A stretch of DNA of 64,000 nt from Amphibalanus amphitrite (Eukaryota > Arthropoda > Thecostraca > Balanomorpha > Balanidae). Positions 40,286-51,903 of this stretch are shown here, one piece after another. Each line of letters starts with the position of its first letter. Position 1 is the first letter of the stretch. A program made the position numbers and the translations under genes. The notes below the pieces were generated by a model. That model did not search any database and was not told where the DNA came from. It worked only from the letters and a program-made list of their open reading frames with translations. The stretch is from NCBI RefSeq assembly GCF_019059575.1, contig NW_024882320.1, forward strand, positions 62,001 to 126,000, written 5' to 3'.

Positions 40286-42276
40286 CGTGCGGCGAGTCCC
40301 ACGCCGTGTGCCGTTCTCCGGCCGTTCCCGTCGCGTGACCGGCCGTGGCGGCGTGCTCGCCGTGCACGCGCCGTGCTCGGGTCCCAGTGGCGGCCGTCGG
40401 CTACTGCCGCCCGCCGATCGGTCGACAGCCCACCCGGTCGATGGCCATAGCTCCTCGATCCGACGAACCCTGTCCTTTTTGGATGCGGGGACTCGCGCAA
40501 AAACCGGGGCGTGTGAAGGGCGTCGGCTGAGTCGTGAATATGCGCTCAAGGAGGGGAGGTAGCTTGTTTAGGGACGGAACTGGAGGGTGGCTTTCACGCA
40601 TTTTTGAGGGCGATGTTGCGAATAACGAGTCCGCACGCGCGAAGGAAGGCGCCTTTGTTGTCAAAAGCGGACAAAAAGCTTGTCTCGTTTAGCCGTGGGC
40701 AGCGTTCGTGTTCGGTCCTTTGTTGATTCGTCCGGGACCAAACGGTGCCGCTTATATCTGAAGAACGCCTTGACTGGACCGCGCGCTTTATGACTTCCTG
40801 GCATTGTGTGGAAGATCGGGAGTCGATGATGCATTGTTTGTGAGCTGTGGACAATGGCCCCCGCTCTGGCGCTGTCGGGCTGGAAAATGATAAGCTGGTA
40901 CGGTGGACTCTGGTGCGTTTCGTCTTTTCCTATATCGCTGATAGCCGTTTACTGGACATATGGTCACCAGCCATTGGTTTCAGTTGGGATGCCCATTCGG
41001 TTTTGACCATTTCCTCCATGGTCTGCAGCTGTTGTGTACGTCATCTGTGCACTACCGACCGTGCTGACTTCTGAAAGCAAAATAAGGATGCACTACACAT
41101 GCCAGGTGCATTGCCCACTGACATGCCTGAAAACGTATCGTTCTTTCTGAAATCAAATATAGCCATGTCGGAATTGTACATAAAAAGTTTTTGTGCCACA
41201 TTTCCTCTCACCATTCCCTCAACAGTGCTGATTCCCCAGTCAATCCCTCACCACCCCTCCCTCACGTAGAGGTTCCATGGTCGCAAAGTGCCCAGTGCGG
41301 GCCCGGACACGTGTGTTTGACGAGCTAAGCCAGGTGACAAGGCCGTCCTGTCAGCCACGGTAAGTGGCCGTGAGGGTGAGGCCAAATGTTTGCTGAGACA
41401 GGCCAGGTTACAGCGTCCAGTCGATAGCTGTAATTAGTACATCACCACATTTCGCTGCTATTTGTGAATGCCATTTGACGGCGATATAGAACCGCTCCTT
41501 GCTTCTCGCTAGGATAGTTTCACACGGTTCAAATTATTAAACAAAACCTAATTTAATGTTAAATAAGAAGGAATTGTTCGGTCTTGTCATGGGAACCGCT
41601 GCTGAATTGATTTCTGCGGCCGGGGTCCGGTCGCGCGCACACAATGTGTGCCCACGGGTCGGAACTAAGACGCGTCTTCCGCTCACCTGCCGCAGAGACT
41701 CGATGATTGGGCAGGTGTCGATCCGCTGTGCGGTCTGGACAAAGGGGACCTGAGGAGCTATGTATAATTTGGACAGTTTAGGCTTGACTGGTTGAGGATT
41801 GTGGCGTAGATAATTTAGTAAAGGATGACAAGGTTTCCTCGAGACCTAGAACAACAGGTATTTACTGACCATACATCCTGTGGTCACTATACCAAGTCAC
41901 TTCTTATTCTTTAGTACTCACTTTTCCCCGCCGTCAATAACTTCCATCCAGCCACGTGCCCATCTTGACTTGATACCGAATCCCATGATCCGTTCGATGT
42001 GCCTTATCTGACCGCTCATCTGCCACATTTCTCGCTATTACCTGCCTCAATGACAGCTCACCTGGTGTGCGTCGGTTGGAGTATCGATCTCAATCCCGGG
42101 TCGATGCCCTCCGGTCGCGGTGCGTTCAGCACCACTGAGCCATGTGTATTAGAGCGGGGTAATGTGTACCGTCGCGTCCGCAGGGCATGCGCGCTGAGCC
42201 GATGCGTTGTATAACAGGGAGACAATAAGGCGGGGCGCGGGGGTGGAAATGGAGGATAGGCTGCTGTTCAGGTGTA

Positions 42277-42487
42277 CAGTCTGTCTTAAAAGTACCGCGC
42301 AAAGTGACGGTGGATCCATCAAGCCTGACCGATGAAGGACTGCCAAATTTGAGTCACCGAAGCAATGGACATCCTCGTCCATTCCCCAGCTCCATTGGTT
42401 CGGTGACTTTCAAATTATAGCAGGCCCTTCCTCGGTCAGGCTTGATGGATCCACCGTCACTTTGCGCGGTACTTTTAAGACAGACTG
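42277..42487. mobile_element. TA-flanked hairpin MITE, Tc1/mariner type
   Basis: A nearly complete palindrome with arms of about 95-100 bp and a very small centre near 42370-42385. The ends are CAGTCTGTCTTAAAAGTACC and its complement, flanked by TA on both sides (42275-42276, 42488-42489). TA plus CAGT ends fit the Tc1/mariner superfamily. No transposase. Confidence 0.7.
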
Positions 42488-43539
42488 TACAGCCCACCGC
42501 TAAAGTAATGTAGGGTTTTACCAATCTCAACGGTTGGCTTTGACTGGCGATTGTTTAATGCGGAGTGATCGAAAAGAAGATGTCAATAGCTAAAGTTGCA
42601 GCTGCAAGGGTGACGATACATATAAGCTACATTCAAAGTTTCATTGTAGTCTGGCTAATCGTTCCTAAGCTTCAGAAGCAGAACATACCCATGACTGAAA
42701 CCCCACATTACTTCTGCTGTGGACTGTACCTACTGGGAGTTTGTCGTGATTTGGAGGAGGATGTTATATAGGAGCGTATAAGAGGGTGATGGTAATGATA
42801 AGGCGGTAGGACAGCGAGGATGCTAGTTCAAGGAAGTTATGATGTAGAGAAGAGAATATAACTTTAAAGATAGAAAAGGCGCAATAGAAAGACGACGCCA
42901 TTAGAATAAAGAGGTAAGAAATAGAGAAGGGCGCTGTTGAAAGCAGGAGGCCAGAAGGTAAAGGTCCTATTTCTGCTGTATTGTTGCTCGTGCCCATAAG
43001 TGAGAACTGGGTTACCGAACCCATATCGGCGCTGGCAGCCTGCCGACTGCCCGTGTCGGTCTCAGTGGTCCCTCTCCGTTCCCCCGCTGGCCCCGCTGCA
43101 CTATGCAGTAACCGGTCCCGTCTAGGTCAGTGGTTGCGCAATGATTGGTGCAGATCAGCCCTCAGTCGGTCTCTGTGGCTTTGTAGTAGTCGAGTCAGCT
43201 CAGAGAAGCTATCACTTGGTGGCCAGTCTGAGACATTAATCTCCAGGCTGACATTGAGCCCATAGTAAAAATTGATTCAATGCAGAGTAATTCTGTCAAT
43301 GATAGACAGCAGAGACCGGTTCGGTGTTCATAAATCATATCGCGGCAGACAGAATTCCGAGGTTTCTTGCGCGAATGCGCTACGCCTTTTTTCGACTCCC
43401 CTTGCCTCTCGCTCCTTCAAATACACCTTGTATTCAGGCACCCATGTCCCCTCCCTCCCCTCCCCTCCCTTCCCCTGGTGTGCAGTGACCCGAATCGTTG
43501 TACCGCCGCACGGGGCTCAGCGTCCTTATTATGACCCGC

Positions 43540-43790
43540 CTCGGCCCTCCCTCGCCGGAAATACCCGGTTTCCGGTGGGCGCGCCCGGCGTAACGCTACC
43601 GTCGTCACCGTCGTCGGGCCCGCTGGCCGCCGTCCTGACGCACATGGACGGACTTGTGGATCCACTCGGACGCACATGGTCCAAGGATTCAGGATCCACC
43701 ACTGCAACTGAATACATTGGATCCAGGATCTTCCGGACGATCTTGAAAGGGCCGGGAGCTGATGGAAGCGGACTTCCACTGAAGCTTTTC
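43540..43790 (-). pseudogene. Possible LTR-element pol relic (integrase C-terminus)
   Basis: The minus-strand frame contains GPFKIVRKILDPMYSVAVVD, which resembles the C-terminal tail of retroelement integrases. No core domain, LTR or flanking motif was seen, so identification is weak. Confidence 0.3.
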
Positions 43791-46138
43791 CATTGAGCTA
43801 ATATGCGGTATTGCGTTGTTTCCTGACAATGAGCGACACGATGAACATTGGCGGATGTCCTCCAGTGAATCACCTATTCAGTGCCGAACGCATATTTACA
43901 TGCACTGAGTGATGCAACCTGGATTATCCCGGCACACCTAGCTGCGTGCCTGCAACATTGACTTACGTGTCCAAGGTAACATCGATGATGCACAGTGATG
44001 CAAACTTGCTGTGATCACATCATCGGATATTCTATCTACCCCATACGTATGGTCATTTTGCGTGCGTGTGATTGCGGTTTGATCGTCTTGTTTTGATCCG
44101 ACTGATGTGCTGTAATCATCTTCACTATCATCAGACAGCATAATTTCCGGTGCGTCTTCGCATCACTGGCGTCGGTAATGACTTTGAGACGGCTCCAGGA
44201 ACACGAGGATATTTTGGGAACAGCCTTAAGGACAAAATATCCGGTCCTTTTATTTTCGTTACGGCGATGAGCTACCGCATGCCTATTTTGTATAGACTTT
44301 GCTGGTATAATGGGTTTAAGTTTTCATAGGTGCGTTAGGATTAAAATGCATCTAAGGTGGATCTCCGCTCTACCGTGGATCTTCCACGGTTTAACGTCCA
44401 CCTGTCCGTGCCAGCGATCCGCGTCGGCGGCCCGTCACCGAGGGCTCCTCCGTTTCAGTGGCGCCTCCAGTAATGACCTCCCACTGGGGGCGGAGTGGAG
44501 GGGAGGACGGTGTTCACTGGGCCTGGAGGCAGGTGCGCGTCGGACGGTCACACCCCATTGCTGCCGCCCGCGTCACACTCGCATAACGCCGCGACTGTGT
44601 GCTATGACACGCTGTTGCTAGTCCCTCGCTCCCACATGCTACCCTCCCGTGTTCCTCATAACCCCAACGTCCATTTCCTGACCACCGGACACTCAGGGGT
44701 CGGGTGGCCACTCAGGGCCCAGCACCAGGTCCGTAAACTGAGCGGCCCCGCTGTCATCACGCCTCGTGTGACACCGTAACGGAGCCCGACGACGGGCCGA
44801 ACCGACACCCGTGACGGGAGACGTCACGGAAGCGACACGAGCTGTGACGGACGTTACGTGATGTCGAAATATTTTAATTGGACTACAGTTTGGTATCTTG
44901 AGAGCGATACCTTTGACGATTTTGGACGATTTGAAGCTCGTATTTAATTTGGAACATCTTGACGTCTTTGTTGATGCTTATTACTGCCTATAACTGTCAA
45001 CATTAACATCTTTCCTTGGTTGCTTGATGTTTCGAACTGTCGATTTTTTTATCTACCTTTGAACAGGTTAAAAGATAAATCCCTTATCATCCGTTGGCGT
45101 CACCCATTGTTTCTATATACACGCACCAGAACCTAATTCCTGTCGTCCCACTCCAGCTGACCGTCACCAACCGTGACCGTCGGGGGGGGGGGGGGAGCGG
45201 GTACCGACTGCGGGGGCTCCCTGTTCAGAGAGGCGGGGAGGGGTCGGTGACCCTGCAAGGCCGGACGGGGACGCCGACGGCTCACCACACAGCATGGGCA
45301 GTATATGGTGGGGACGGGGCCGTGGCGGGCGGTAGAGTAATAGCTAATGGGCACCGAAGGACGGACTGCCTGACAACTGCAAGGACGTTGGCTGCCTGTG
45401 AATCAATGGAGAGCAATTTGTCCTCGTATTGAAAGGTTCTTTTTCTCTTGTGGCAGAATCATTCGATTGTTCTTTTCATTTGGAAGTTCTAAATCCGTTG
45501 TTGCGAGGGATTGGCAGCTGAAAGATGCCTAAGCGTATTTTGGCGATTAAGTATTTGTCCACACTTAGGGTAAAGTTGAAAAGGTATCCAATCGATAATC
45601 GTCTTTTGCTGGTGCAGACTCCCTGCTTATGCGGGTATCCATCTTCTTAATATGCAGTTCGAGCTCAAACTGGCCGTTTTATTGTAGCTCTTACCGCCTG
45701 TAGACCTGCAGAGGCACGTGCCTTTTTACCCGTCCTTTATCACGCAATGATCACCTACCTATGCATCGGCATGCGAAAAACGGCTGGTGTGAATCATCCA
45801 TCAATGACTCACTGTATCCGGTGTTAGCGAGGACTGGATAACGGCTGCAGTGTGTGTCTGGAAAATGGCAATGATGAGTCGGAAATGCCCGTTTAGGTGG
45901 GTGCACTTCAGACGACAGTGAGCATAACTTGACTGATGTGTAATTTCCGTCTTAGTTGGGCGAGACGTTTTCATGTTCTCTCATTATGGCCCTGACAGAT
46001 GTGAACCGGCACAGGTGCATACTGTAATTCTTCTTATGCCCAACATGTGCTAACGCTCTCGATTCACCTATCACCTTCCTGCCACATCACCCAATAATAC
46101 CTATCTGACTGACTTCTATCCGGCCGATACGCTGACTT

Positions 46139-46183
46139 TGACGTCATACTGACGTTTGACGTGATAGGTAGTCTTTGACGTCA
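46139..46183. promoter_or_regulatory. Second CRE-like cluster in bark intron 1
   Basis: TGACGTCA at 46139-46146 and 46176-46183, with half-sites TGACGTTTGACGTGA between. It resembles the cluster at 39321-39367. Function inferred only. Confidence 0.35.
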
Positions 46184-48406
46184 GCAGTAATGCATCAATT
46201 CAGCAGTCCGACCAGACTACATGCGTGGCTAAGACCGTTAGATGTATTCCGGTTACTACTTTGAATCAGGTGACCCGGTGACGAGACGGGAGCCGTCCCG
46301 AACCAACTGGTTCCAATGGAACTTTAGGAACGCAGTTGCTCGCTGCTATAGCCCGGCCTACGTCAGCCACGTAGAACACTACGCCGTGGTCGAGTGCTGC
46401 ATATTCCATTGGCACGAGCTGAGACCGATGGCAGCTCGCATACCTCTATACATTTAAGATACTGCGCATGAATAAGTGATCATATCTGCCGTGGGTCAGC
46501 CTTTGTCTCCTGCGCGGCGGACGGGGCTGTGGCGTGGCTATGCCAGACTCCCCGTGATCAGTGACTCAGGGAGCACTCCTAGCGAACGGGAACCGGTTCC
46601 CGGCCGCCTGCCGTCGCCGCCGTCCGCGCTGTTCAGCCCCTGTGTTTGCACAGAGAGTGTTTGCTGGACGCCGATGCGCAGTTAGGACTTGGACGTTTTA
46701 GGCGCCATGAGCTGCAGCGGCCTATGCAGCCCGTCACTGGCTGGAGCTTGTTGGATATGTGGCGGTTAGCCATTGGAAGGCGGGGAAGTGTGAGGCAGGC
46801 TCCGAGTTTTTATAACATAGTTAATCCCTTCATCCATTACTCAGCATTAGCGCAGGAAACGAGCGCGTGTCTGGAATGCCGCCTGCGAACTTGCATTTTA
46901 CTCCATAGATGGCACTAGTGGTAAGCGCCTGTTGTTATGCTGCACCGGATGGCTTGAACTATTGCTTTTCAGTCCGGAACATGGTCATATGCGATTGGTG
47001 GGCTAATAGAGTGACTACATAATGTTCAATGCAGGCTCTGGGTTCGTTAGGAGACGGAGGCTAGATTGTCATGCTTATTGCTTACATTTTGGATGCGATT
47101 GATTGCAGTAGCGGCGAAACACCTTCAATTAAGGGGGCACTGCCGACTTTTGGTCCCATTCTTTCCATGCAACGCCCATAGGGCTAATGTTTAAATGCCA
47201 AAATCAAAGGGGGCACGGTGCCCCGGTGCCCTCCCCGCTCCGCCGCCTATGATTGATTGTCACGCGTGCATTGTAGCGGATGTGCTCTGATGGGCGGTGA
47301 ACCCCAGACGGCTCGGTGTTGGGTCACCGAGCTGCGTCTGTCTGCGGTCAGCGTTCGACGCCGGATACCCGCACTCCTCGGCTCCATTTCCCGCGTGGAA
47401 ACCGCCATCCTGTGACGAAGCTGTTGTGACCGATGATGTGACACCGCCCTGTGACTCCGTGACGACGGCTCTGTGACTGTGACTACTCTGTGACGGCGCG
47501 GCGGTGAGCGCGGAACGGTCACCGAACGGTCCGGTGGTGGCCGCGCCACGGGAACGCCCAGCCACGACCGCCGGACGCAGCGACCGACACGGCTCGGAAA
47601 CCGCTGTCGGAAGCGCCGCGGACGCTGCTCTGTTAGATTCGCCAGCTCGTGGTCACGCGTGCATGGCTCAGATCAGACAGACGGCTCCGTTGCAGATGGG
47701 CTAGCGGTCCGTGGCGAGTCCCGCGGTGATAGGCGGGACATTGACATCTGCTTGTCGAGGTGTAACTATATTTGAGTTCTTTATTTTGTGTGCAGAGGCC
47801 TATGGCTGAGATTGAGCTCCGACCACTAAAGCTTTCAGTAAAATCAATGCTGATTTTACCCACGGTGTCGCGTGCGGCGTGGCTCCAAACACGTGTCGGG
47901 GCGGTTGGACGCGTGTCCCCGGCTGGTGCCTGCCTCCGGCTGTCCCTGTTCCCTGGTCCCTCCCCCCTCCGTCCCCACTCCCCCTGTGTCCAAACCGGGC
48001 GGCACTGCACATGTATGATTCACGGGAGTCTGCTGTTTCCAGCCCATGCGCGTGTGGCTAGCACACGTCACCGGGGCACTCAGGCTGGTTATTAGTGGTG
48101 ATAGGCTCTACCTGTGTCTGATTCAGGACGATTATTGTGGGCGCTGGACGTGCGGTTTGATCAACTGGCGATTGATAAAGGACATTTGGCTAGCAGTTTA
48201 TCTTGTCACTTGGAAATCTCTGTTGGATCGAGCTGGAAATCTCTCGATCGCTTTCAATCGTTTGAATGCAGGAAAACGCTGAACCGTTGAGCTGTTTGCC
48301 TTTGAGTTGTGTAGCTTGGCAGCAATGGCCGAGTCCGGAAGTTCCGCTCTGGGAACTGTGCCATGAAGCAGTTCCGTCCCGAGTAAAATGGCCGTCCGAT
48401 GGCCGC

Positions 48407-48603
48407 TCATGATGCGCAGGGGTGGAGAAATATGCCGAGTTGGGGTTGCACGGGCGCAGCAAATCCGCCGCCGCCCTGGCGGTGACCTTGACCTCCGCCG
48501 TCTGGTGCGGCTCCAAAGCCAAGCCGGCGCAGCCGGCGTGGAATTGGGAAGGCTCGTGCTACCCCAACTCGGCACAATTCTCCACCCCTGATGATGCGGT
48601 CTG
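48407..48603. repeat. Inverted repeat with about 45-bp arms
   Basis: GGGGTGGAGAAATATGCCGA and its imperfect complement (...TCGGCACAATTCTCCACCCC) face each other across about 100 bp of GC-rich sequence. It could be a MITE; no target duplication was resolved. Confidence 0.5.
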
Positions 48604-50850
48604 TGAACCGTGTCAGTATGCACCGGATGTTGACAAAGGCTGACATTTTAGTTACTTACGAGTTACGATATAATCCGAGTGCATAAGTAAAACCCTTTAC
48701 CGGCACACTGTTGTTTTGAGTAGGTAGTTCTTTCTAGATATCGCTCACCGATTACCCTGATTGATTATCCTGCCCAATGATTATCGTGTCTATAAGGGCT
48801 CAATGCGATTGGCAAGGCACCGTTGTATTCCAATGCCCAGCCCCTGGTAACATTGGCACCGCGCATTACTGTCTCACCTTTGTTCCCTTCTTATTCTCAT
48901 TTCCCGCTCCTCTGCGATTGTTGCGTCCACTGTCCATATGTCCACCAGTGTGTCCTGTGTCGTCCCCGTTTGTCCACCTGTCCGTCAGGACGTTCCGCCC
49001 CCATTCACCGTGATCCCATAATGACCCGCTCCCGTATCGTACCGGCGTCGCTGTCCCGCTGCGCCCGCTCGCCTAGTAGCGTCCGCACTGCGCTAATCGG
49101 GACGGTGGGAGCGTCTGCTCCGATCAGCACTGGCCGTGGGAGCGGTCCGGGCTGGGCCGGCCGGCCGACCGCCCCAGGCGCCGGCCGCGCAGGGCTCGGG
49201 TGCAGGGCGAACGCCGCAGGCTCGCTAATCGGTGGACGTTGCTGGATGCCACCCTGCAGACCAGTGCTCGGGGTGATTGTTACGGCTGGTTGGTTGGGAA
49301 GGGGTGCCGTGGGGTCGCCGTGCTATACATGGAACAGCACCCAGCGATAAGGCGGAGATTCCTCATGGAATGGATATGTGCAGACTGCAGAGGTGATGGT
49401 CAGGCTTTGCTGGCCCAGAATGACCAGCAGGGCTTTATGGTTACCTTCTGCCGGACAATTGAAGTCTGCTGAGCACTTAACACGCATAAGAGGAGAGGCT
49501 TTTTATTGGTGTTATTCACACCCCATCAGCAGCATTGTCAACGGATTATTAGTGGCCGTAAATTCTGCTAATTCTTGAAGCAGAATGGCGCTGGTATGTT
49601 CGTTGTTATGCATCAGAGAACTGGCGGCCAAAAGGTATTCTTTGACGATCGCGTCCTTTTCGTGCCGATTAGAGCCTATGTGAACGGCCAACAACCTTAA
49701 GACAACCCACAAAACACAGACTGGCTATCGTGACGGGCCGTAAACGGTCGCCGTGTGCCCATTTCACGGTCTACCACGCCCGGCTCGAGCTGGCGTGCTC
49801 CTCTGTGTTGACTAAGTGACAAAAGTGGCGCGGAACAACACAAAAAGACGATCACGGTGAGACGTGCTGTGCTCGCGGACCGTGCTGGAAGTTAGCTCTC
49901 TGGTCGGCCGGCCGGTCGCCGCGGGTGGTGAGACTGATTGGTCTCTTCCGTCGACGGGTTCTGGGGACGCTTCCTTACACTTCGCCCGCTGCTCGATTCC
50001 TTGGCGGTTATCGAGGTGTCCGCTGTTTGATTATGCGAGTTGTATTCTGCCTATGGAGCACACATCCCCTCCCCAACCCTGCCGGTTATGCCCTCCGTTC
50101 CCCTAAATTTGACCGATCGAGTTGGACCTCGAACTACATAGGCTGCTTGACGGTTTTCAAGTGTCCAGTGAGGCACGGAAGCGGTCGATTTGTCTTACTT
50201 CTGCCGCCTCCGGGTTCTGTTGGGGCCAATAGCCTGTGGTGACACTTTGACAGACCGGAAGGTGGCGTTCAACGATTGTTTGCCCATCGACTTGCCTCCA
50301 TTTCGCCACAAACGGTAATCTAAGCCGACGTGGTAATCGGTGGTAAATCGGGCGGTAATCTGTGCTAACGGGGATGTGATCACGGGGGTAATTGGACTGG
50401 CGCGGCTGTGTTTGACGTCATAAGGTAATTGCTCGCCGTCGGTACTCCACGGGAAAATCGACGGCATATTATAGGCGCAGCTGAAGGTGAACCATTAGTT
50501 TGGAAACTTGAGGTTAATGACATCTTGCGATTTAATTTGTTTTCCTCTAGCTGTAAGGGATGAATGACCTGAAGCTGCTCATCCTTTTCACGTATTTCAT
50601 TCATTTTCATTGAACTGCTCGGGATTGACCGTCACAAATGTCAATCTCATTTGAAAGAGTATGAAACGTCGGGCGAATATCACTGCAAATTCAGAACATC
50701 TGCTCTGGGTACCAAGCGTCTTATCGGCCAAAGATGGGAACCATCCATTGACGTCCACCAGTGGGCCAAATTGGCGAATGGGTTCGAGTGTGACCTTCCC
50801 CCGCCCGATCCGTTTCACTTCGTTTCGTACCGTTTCGTCTCCTTCCCTTC

Positions 50851-51192
50851 TAGAGTTGCAAAGTTTCCCTACCACATTACCGGCATGCCGGTATTTTTTC
50901 ACTACCGCAGGTTTTTTTGTGGTATCTGGCATGTCTTGCCGGTAGCATGCCGGTATTTTTGGTTTTGCACAAAAAAAAATTATCAGCATATGATTCAAAC
51001 TTTGGACACTAAGAGGAAAATGTGGCATCTCTTGTAGGGGTAAACTGGAATCAACAATGCAGGTTTTTTAGTATGCCGGTAATTTGGTGGTGTTTTTGCT
51101 TTGGGCGTGGTAGCATGCCGGTATCCCCCAAAAAAAAATTGTGGGGCGGGGCGGTGCCGGTAGCAGCCTTTGGGGGAAACTTTGCAACTCTA
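50851..51192. mobile_element. hAT-type MITE with 8-bp target duplication
   Basis: Terminal inverted repeats TAGAGTTGCAAAGTTTCCC at both ends, flanked by TTCCCTTC on each side (50843-50850 and 51193-51200). An 8-bp duplication and TAGAG ends are typical of hAT. The 342-bp interior carries repeated GCATGCCGGTA palindromes and no coding frame. Confidence 0.88.
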
Positions 51193-51745
51193 TTCCCTTC
51201 ACTCGGGCGTTGCCAGGCGGCACCGCTCTCTTTGTTCTCGCTCCCCATGGTGACTAGTTACCGTCTGACTCTGAACCTTCTCGCACGGAGCGATCATGAA
51301 CAGCGGAGCGGTCTCGATTGATGGAGAAAACAAACGCATGGTCAGGCAGACAACGGCTGTGTGTAGAGAGTGGAAACTGAGCCGATCAGTCTGGTACCGC
51401 ACGGTGGAGAGAGATTCAGAAAGGTGTCGCTGTTGTGGGCGGATGATGAGAGAAGGAAGTTTCGACATTTAGTTGTGTTAGGTACACAGCTACCTCTCAA
51501 AACAAAATATCGAAAGCTTGCGATTGCTTTTATGCATACGACATCTGGCTCACGCTGACCTGTTTCTCTAGTCTGTTTATCCTCCTGATCCCTGCCGATA
51601 TATACTTTGACTTTGCCCTGACTTTGTGTAACATCAGGTGACATACGTCAACCTCAGGTGGCCTTTTGGTTCTCTGATGACCTATTGTGACCTGGGCCGA
51701 CTACTTTTCTCCTGTGCTGACCTAATGTGACCCGTCTTCCCCCAG

Positions 51746-51903
51746 GGCACCGAGCGGGACCGGATAGTGTTCACGACCTCTGAGGAGCCGCCTCGTCCCC
51801 CTGCACCCAGCCTGCGTCTGGTGGATGGCCCCACCCCCTGGCAGGGACGGGTACAGATCCTGCACAAGGACCACTGGCGCTCCGTCTGCACCAACTCCAG
51901 AAA
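51746..51903 (+). CDS. bark: bark beetle/anakonda exon 2: start of first SRCR domain
   Basis: 52 codons plus two bases, acceptor CCCCCAG, donor AA|GTGAGT. It continues exon 1 in phase: GTERDRIVFTTSEEPPRPP is followed by LRLVDGPTPWQGRVQILH and WRSVCTNSR, the first half of a scavenger receptor cysteine-rich domain as in bark proteins. The split codon AA+ would give Asn in an NSRNW context. The rest of the SRCR domain was not found between 51904 and 64000, so the next exon lies beyond the right edge, or the LINE array has displaced it. Confidence 0.87.

Larger units (their letters stand above)
38606..51745 (+). other. Intron 1 of bark, 13.1 kb
   Basis: No additional exon was recognised; exon 1 and exon 2 are contiguous in the expected protein. 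The intron holds a G run and CTGACACT microsatellite (38615-38690), CRE-like clusters, a 101-bp tandem duplication, a Tc1/mariner-type MITE, a pol relic, a hairpin repeat and a hAT-type MITE. Stretches between these hold nothing I could identify. Confidence 0.75.
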
